From Deltaproteobacteria bacterium ADurb.Bin207 (GTDB lineage Bacteria > Myxococcota_A > Polyangia > Polyangiales > Polyangiaceae): a stretch of DNA of 36,763 nt. The notes beneath the pieces are model-generated. The model was not told the DNA's origin and did not search any database. It saw only the letters and a program-made list of their open reading frames with translations. This document shows positions 32,855 to 36,763 of the stretch, piece after piece. How positions within the stretch are numbered: position 1 is the first letter of the stretch; every line of letters begins with the position of its first letter. A program made the position numbers and the translations under genes. The DNA lies in assembly GCA_002070115.1 (NCBI GenBank), contig MWCO01000061.1:1-36763 (forward strand), read 5' to 3'.

Positions 32855-34231
32855 TCAGAGGGTTGGAGGTGTGGCTGCCGCCAGCCCAGGATGATTTCGG
32901 ATGCATTCGGCCAGGCGAGCACCCAGATTATCCTGGAATTCAGTGGGTAGTTTGGGCATTCCCATGACGGATATCCCGATGCGATCCCATGCGACGCTTC
33001 CCCCCGACGTGAAACTCATCCACACCCACAGCGCGCTACCACGAATATTTGCGAAAGGTACTCCGCCGCCTCTACCGTCGAACCAGCTTCTCGAGTCGTG
33101 GCTGTTCATTCGGTTGTCTCCCATCATGAAAGTTTCCCCTTCTTTCACGATGAATGGACCTTGCAATTCGCCACATACCCCCTCCGCGCATCCTTGACCG
33201 GGCGCGCAGTCCGCATCGAGGCGGCAAGCAGCACGTTCTCCACGACTCATCATCGTTCGATCCACAAAGACCGGGTATGCACGCTCGCCAAGATATTCCA
33301 CGAATAGCTCGCCGTGATGGCGAGCCAGCTCCCCCTCTCCTTCCAAATATGCGAATTCCCCTACACGACAACGGGGCGCAAGCCATCCATTGATCCGGGG
33401 CCGACCATCAATCGCCTCGATCCGGTCTCCAGGAAGCCCGATCACGCGTTTGATGAAGTCCTGATCCGGTTGTTCCGGAAACTGAAACACGATGACTTCT
33501 CCCCGGCCGGGCGGAAGACGGTTGAACAACCGGGATTTTGTAAAGGGAATCATCGGACCGTAGGCGAATTTGTTGACGAAGATATGGTCTCCCACCGCAA
33601 GGGTAGGCACCATCGAACGGCTTGGGATTTTGAAGGCTTCGACGACGAACGCTCGCAACAGCAGCGCAACGACGACCGCGATGAGGATCGATTCGCCATA
33701 CTCGCGGATCTCGCCTTTTCGCCAGCGCGACAGGGTAGAATCCACGGCGCGCTCGGCGTTGCTCAACGATTCCTCGAAACGTTTTCGATCGAACGTCTCC
33801 GCCTCCATCGATTCGCGCAATGCGGTCAAACTCGCCTCCAGACGCGATCGCTGCTCGGCAGAAACCGTCGATTGCAACGCTTTATGATGTCGACGCTCGA
33901 GTCTTGCGGCTTCTTCGAGCAGTCCCTGGGCTTGCTCGAAACGTTTGCGGACAGCGATCGGAATGTCACGACGCCCACCCACACCCACCTGGGCTGCAAG
34001 CGGTAGGCTATGGCGTTGGCTCCATACCAACATCTCGAAAAGGGTGAACAAGACGATGGCGGCGGGGACGGGCTGATCGGCGACAATCGATTGAAGCAAC
34101 CGAAAGGGACCGACAGCGGCAGCCGCGTCATTGGGGGACAAGAGCCAGACGGCCAGGCCGGCGAGCAAAGCGGGAACGAGGAAAAACCAGGTTACCCAAA
34201 AAACGAAACGGAGGGCAGGATTGACGGTCAC
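32855..34231 (-). CDS. lepB: Signal peptidase I with N-terminal extension
   Basis: 458 residues from GTG 34231 (the last two bases of the frame's upstream part have no ATG; TTG 34354 is the alternative). SPase I cleaves signal peptides at the outer face of the inner membrane with a Ser/Lys dyad. Seen: two helices near the N-terminus, a charged coiled-coil-like stretch at ~90-190, the anchor helix, then IPSRSMVPTLAVGDHIFV (catalytic Ser), DFIKRVIGLPGDRIEAIDG (catalytic Lys) and GDNRMNSHDSR. Length is well over the ~320 residues of E. coli LepB because of the N-terminal extension and an extracytoplasmic insertion with four Cys (CRLDADCAPGQGCAEGVC). Upstream lie two lipoprotein paralogues whose end is close enough for co-transcription. 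Confidence 0.93.
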   Translation of the reverse strand: MTVNPALRFVFWVTWFFLVPALLAGLAVWLLSPNDAAAAVGPFRLLQSIVADQPVPAAIVLFTLFEMLVWSQRHSLPLAAQVGVGGRRDIPIAVRKRFEQAQGLLEEAARLERRHHKALQSTVSAEQRSRLEASLTALRESMEAETFDRKRFEESLSNAERAVDSTLSRWRKGEIREYGESILIAVVVALLLRAFVVEAFKIPSRSMVPTLAVGDHIFVNKFAYGPMIPFTKSRLFNRLPPGRGEVIVFQFPEQPDQDFIKRVIGLPGDRIEAIDGRPRINGWLAPRCRVGEFAYLEGEGELARHHGELFVEYLGERAYPVFVDRTMMSRGERAACRLDADCAPGQGCAEGVCGELQGPFIVKEGETFMMGDNRMNSHDSRSWFDGRGGGVPFANIRGSALWVWMSFTSGGSVAWDRIGISVMGMPKLPTEFQDNLGARLAECIRNHPGLAAATPPTL

Positions 34232-34357
34232 GATGATGTGCTCGAAATAGAAGGCCTTCCTTGTATACCTGGGCCACGGTTCGAGGCAACCGCGTGGCGA
34301 GGATTTCGCGGCGGCTCGAACCTGGTCCGAGGATGAGCACCCGCCCGGTCTCAAGCC

Positions 34358-35428
34358 TCATGGCCGGTCGCCCGTTTGCACCAAGTAGCTCACCTTGGCT
34401 CCGACGGCTCGGCTAGGATCGACCGGGGTGGGAATCTTCAAGGGCGGCTGAACGGAACCTGCGGAAATCGAGTTGTCGAGCACGACATAATACGCGCCGG
34501 GAGCTACAGGGACCCATCCCTCGAAATAACCAGAAGGGGGCGTTTGCCCCGATTGAATGATGGATGCGCCCGCAGGGGGCGGCGTAGGCGGCGAGATCGT
34601 CTGATACTGCATCCTCCATTGGTATCCAGCGTCCTTGGACACAACAAATACATCGATCGGAGGCCCTTGTACTTGCATCCTGAGGAAAAGGGCCCGGTCT
34701 TTGCCTTCAATCTCAAAGGGGCCCAAAAAGTCCTGCTGGAGCCCCCGAATCTCCGTGGTCTCGTTGGCAAACGTGAACCGATCCTTGCCTACTACTTGCC
34801 ATGGATGCACCGGACGTTGTCCCACGGCCAACCGACCGAGCGAAAAATCATCCTGATCGTCTTGCCGAATGACCGTAAATCCTTTGGCAAGTTGCTCTTT
34901 GACGAACGACTGGGCCATCTGCCCGGCAAACCATTCCATCGGATACAGACTCAACGCCACGTTCGTCACCGCTTGCTCCACATGGACGATCCGAAACTGC
35001 GGCGACGGCGTGTCTACCGCATCAAACCATACGTAAATCGTATCCCCGCTTTTGTGAAAATCGGGTTTGTACTCTACGGCCACGGAACACTCGAAACCCA
35101 TTTTTTGTGTGACCGGAGTCCATGCATATCCATTTCCGGTCATCCAAATGCTAAGAGTTTTTCGATCCTCGTTGAGCGCCGATTGGCACGTCTGCGGGTA
35201 AAACCGTCCCACCGCGGGAGGAAACCCCGCTATGGGCACGGGAACACTCAACAAAGCACCTCTTTTTGTCATTTCGCTGCAGACGTTGTTCGCTCCGAAA
35301 TTCGCGAAAATCTGCCAGCGAAGCCAGGGACTGCTGTTGATGACACTATCCGTACACGGACACCCGATCGTTGTCGATACCACCCATGCGACAATCGGAA
35401 TCCATAGAGCACGAAGTCGAAGGTTCAC
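34358..35428 (-). CDS. Lipoprotein paralogue 2 of a tandem pair, unknown function
   Basis: 356 residues, GTG start. The signal ends VVSTTIGC with Cys23, followed by further Cys. The protein is clearly related to the gene at 35425: both share KRGALL/SRGAPL, VGRF, a GYAWT/GYGWT segment, GFTVIR, then E-(I/V)-RG-x-Q-x-DFLGPF followed by ALFL, and a PGAYYVVLDNS-like motif. They do not match a family I know. The start overlaps the end of the upstream paralogue by four bases (GTGA), and the gene ends just before lepB. This arrangement points to one transcript and probably one joint function, such as a two-component surface complex (inference). Confidence 0.8.
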   Translation of the reverse strand: MNLRLRALWIPIVAWVVSTTIGCPCTDSVINSSPWLRWQIFANFGANNVCSEMTKRGALLSVPVPIAGFPPAVGRFYPQTCQSALNEDRKTLSIWMTGNGYAWTPVTQKMGFECSVAVEYKPDFHKSGDTIYVWFDAVDTPSPQFRIVHVEQAVTNVALSLYPMEWFAGQMAQSFVKEQLAKGFTVIRQDDQDDFSLGRLAVGQRPVHPWQVVGKDRFTFANETTEIRGLQQDFLGPFEIEGKDRALFLRMQVQGPPIDVFVVSKDAGYQWRMQYQTISPPTPPPAGASIIQSGQTPPSGYFEGWVPVAPGAYYVVLDNSISAGSVQPPLKIPTPVDPSRAVGAKVSYLVQTGDRP

Positions 35429-36483
35429 GGTGCATCACCGACTTGTACGACAACATTGGCGAGCGCCGCCGCGGGCAGGGAACCCGTGGCCACAGGAGCG
35501 GCCAATCCAACCACCGAGGAATTGTCTAATACCACGTAATAATAGCCTTTTTTTAGCGGTAGGGTCTTCTGCCACCGCATTCCCTGGCGGACGATTTCGG
35601 ACACCAAGGGCGGTAGCGAAGGTTGGGGCACGCCCGGCTGCGCGACGAACCGATCCAACCATTGATCTCCCACGTTTTTATCGACGACCATGACATCCAA
35701 GGCGGAAGTGCCGTCGATCATCATGGTGAGAAATAGGGCACCATTCGACCCATCCACATGAAAAGGTCCCAAAAAGTCTAGTTGATTTCCTCGAACCTCC
35801 GTACGCTCGTTCATCAGCGTTACACGATCGTCGTCGCGTACCTCGAAAGGCTTGACAGGTCGCTTTCCTTTTTCCACGACCCCGACAGCGAAATCCACGG
35901 TGCCGTTCGTGTCGCGAATGACGGTAAATCCTCGTTGGAGCTGTTGTTCCAAGATACCGGGAGCGGCCGTGTTGGCTAACGCCGATACGGCCGTGCCGAT
36001 CATTCCTCCTTGCTCGACCATGGTGACTCTCGTGTCTTTGGACACGAGCGTTCGCGTTCGGAAATAGGCGTACATGGTCGAGCCATGCATCAAGAAGTCC
36101 TGGTTGTATTGAATCGCCGCGCTTGCCGTAAAAGCCATGCGCAGAGTCGCGTTCGTCCAACCGTATCCGACGCCATCGAGCTGAACGAAAACGTCACCGC
36201 TTTCGAGTTCATGATGATTGCACGACCGGGCGAAAAATCGCCCCACCACCGGACCGTCGTCGTGCATCCGCAACGGCGCTCCCCGCGATGTCAGCTCCTT
36301 ACAAAACTCTTCCAGCCCAAAACGCAGAATAGCGCGACGCAACGAGCGGTTTCCCGTATCGTTCATCACACCAGGCATCACGCCAATCGATGCCTGGCCG
36401 CCTCGAACACAGCCCAAACACGCTAGCCATGACCAGGCCGCCACCAGAAATAAAATACGGAATTGAATCATTGCGCGTACCAT
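35425..36483 (-). CDS. Lipoprotein paralogue 1 of a tandem pair, unknown function
   Basis: 352 residues from ATG 36483 (ATG 36471 also possible). The signal MIQFRILFLVAAWSWLACLGC has lipobox C-L-G-C. Two-part body: an N-terminal segment with SRGAPLR and VGRFFARSC, and a C-terminal part with GFTVIRDTNG, DFLGPFHVDG and YYYVVLDNSSVVG shared with the downstream paralogue. The similarity spans nearly the full mature length, so the pair arose by tandem duplication. A putative Shine-Dalgarno AGGG precedes the start. It diverges from the partial gene at the right edge across 194 bases. Confidence 0.8.
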   Translation of the reverse strand: MVRAMIQFRILFLVAAWSWLACLGCVRGGQASIGVMPGVMNDTGNRSLRRAILRFGLEEFCKELTSRGAPLRMHDDGPVVGRFFARSCNHHELESGDVFVQLDGVGYGWTNATLRMAFTASAAIQYNQDFLMHGSTMYAYFRTRTLVSKDTRVTMVEQGGMIGTAVSALANTAAPGILEQQLQRGFTVIRDTNGTVDFAVGVVEKGKRPVKPFEVRDDDRVTLMNERTEVRGNQLDFLGPFHVDGSNGALFLTMMIDGTSALDVMVVDKNVGDQWLDRFVAQPGVPQPSLPPLVSEIVRQGMRWQKTLPLKKGYYYVVLDNSSVVGLAAPVATGSLPAAALANVVVQVGDAP

Positions 36484-36677
36484 GAACCCTACGATACTTC
36501 GAACTGCCGGTGCGACGTTGCCTGAACCAGGTTTGTTCACTAGCCGAACCAGCCCCGCTTGCGATAGCCTCGATGAACCGTGACGCCCGTCCACGAATTG
36601 CCCCCGACGAGCCATTGATGCGAAAGATTTGCTTTTTTCGTTCGTCCAACGGCACATCCTGGTCTTGGAGTCAAACC

Positions 36678-36763
36678 ATGCATATACGTTCCGTTGCCAC
36701 CATAATCACCTTTTCCACCCTTACGATTACCCAGACGGCCCATGCGCAGACCGGCGGGTCTTG
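36678..36763 (+). CDS. Secreted protein, only the N-terminus is in the window
   Basis: An ATG at 36678 follows GGAG at seven bases' spacing. The first 28 residues form a signal peptide (MHIRSVATIITFSTLTITQT) with a standard cleavage site AHA|QTGGS. The frame is open to the window end, and the rest lies outside. It is divergent from the tandem lipoprotein genes. Confidence 0.7.
   Translation, partial: MHIRSVATIITFSTLTITQTAHAQTGGS

Noticed and set aside
34376..35407. Plus-strand open frame of 343 codons
   Set aside because: It is opposite a lipoprotein with a signal peptide and a clear paralogue.

Overview
The window looks like a chromosomal stretch from a Gram-negative, predatory- or soil-type deltaproteobacterium, most likely Myxococcota. 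The support is indirect: moderately GC-rich DNA, a very high share of secreted lipoproteins, several SUMF1/FGE-like lipoproteins, a Hanks-type Ser/Thr kinase with a single membrane helix and a Pro/Thr tail, an NtrC-type regulator, and a PATAN(DUF4388)-DnaJ-TPR protein. No phage genes, transposase, CRISPR array or rRNA was seen. All family calls were made by eye from translated motifs; no database search was possible.

Layout. 1-3431 (minus): the 5' part of uvrC, then a TMTC-like GT-C glycosyltransferase with a TPR tail. 3739-7395 (plus): a small lipoprotein, a VanW-family protein and a SUMF1-domain lipoprotein. 7536-11374 (minus): a large PPC-like plus SUMF1 secreted protein and a Ser/Thr kinase. 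11375-12671: two long gene-poor stretches around a tRNA-Glu(TTC). 12672-20370 (minus): an M49-like metallopeptidase lipoprotein, PepD dipeptidase, an MgtC-family membrane protein, a double-SUMF1 lipoprotein, and an L,D-transpeptidase gene that appears split by a one-base frameshift. 20473-23687: an NtrC-family response regulator, divergent from the PATAN-DnaJ-TPR protein. 24099-26641 (minus): lgt, a Cys-rich lipoprotein and prmC. 26734-28369: a lipoprotein convergent with a MaoC-type hydratase. 28368-31424 (plus): a tightly packed set of lipoprotein, FliR/SctT-like export protein, TrmN6-like methyltransferase and a small acidic repeat protein. 31438-36483 (minus): two lipoprotein paralogues in tandem, signal peptidase I (lepB), an SH3-like lipoprotein and a small secreted protein. 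At the right edge a divergent gene for a secreted protein begins and runs out of the window.

The common theme is the cell envelope: lipoprotein maturation (lgt), signal-peptide removal (lepB), peptidoglycan cross-linking (L,D-transpeptidase), VanW, a GT-C glycosyltransferase and about a dozen lipoproteins or secreted proteins. The best leads for something undescribed are the orphan SctT/FliR-like gene coupled to a lipoprotein and a methyltransferase with a TPPYF motif; the SUMF1 lipoproteins sharing a terminal Cys-Cys pair; the tandem lipoprotein paralogues upstream of an enlarged lepB; and a 46-bp repeat shared by the uvrC and vanW-like starts.
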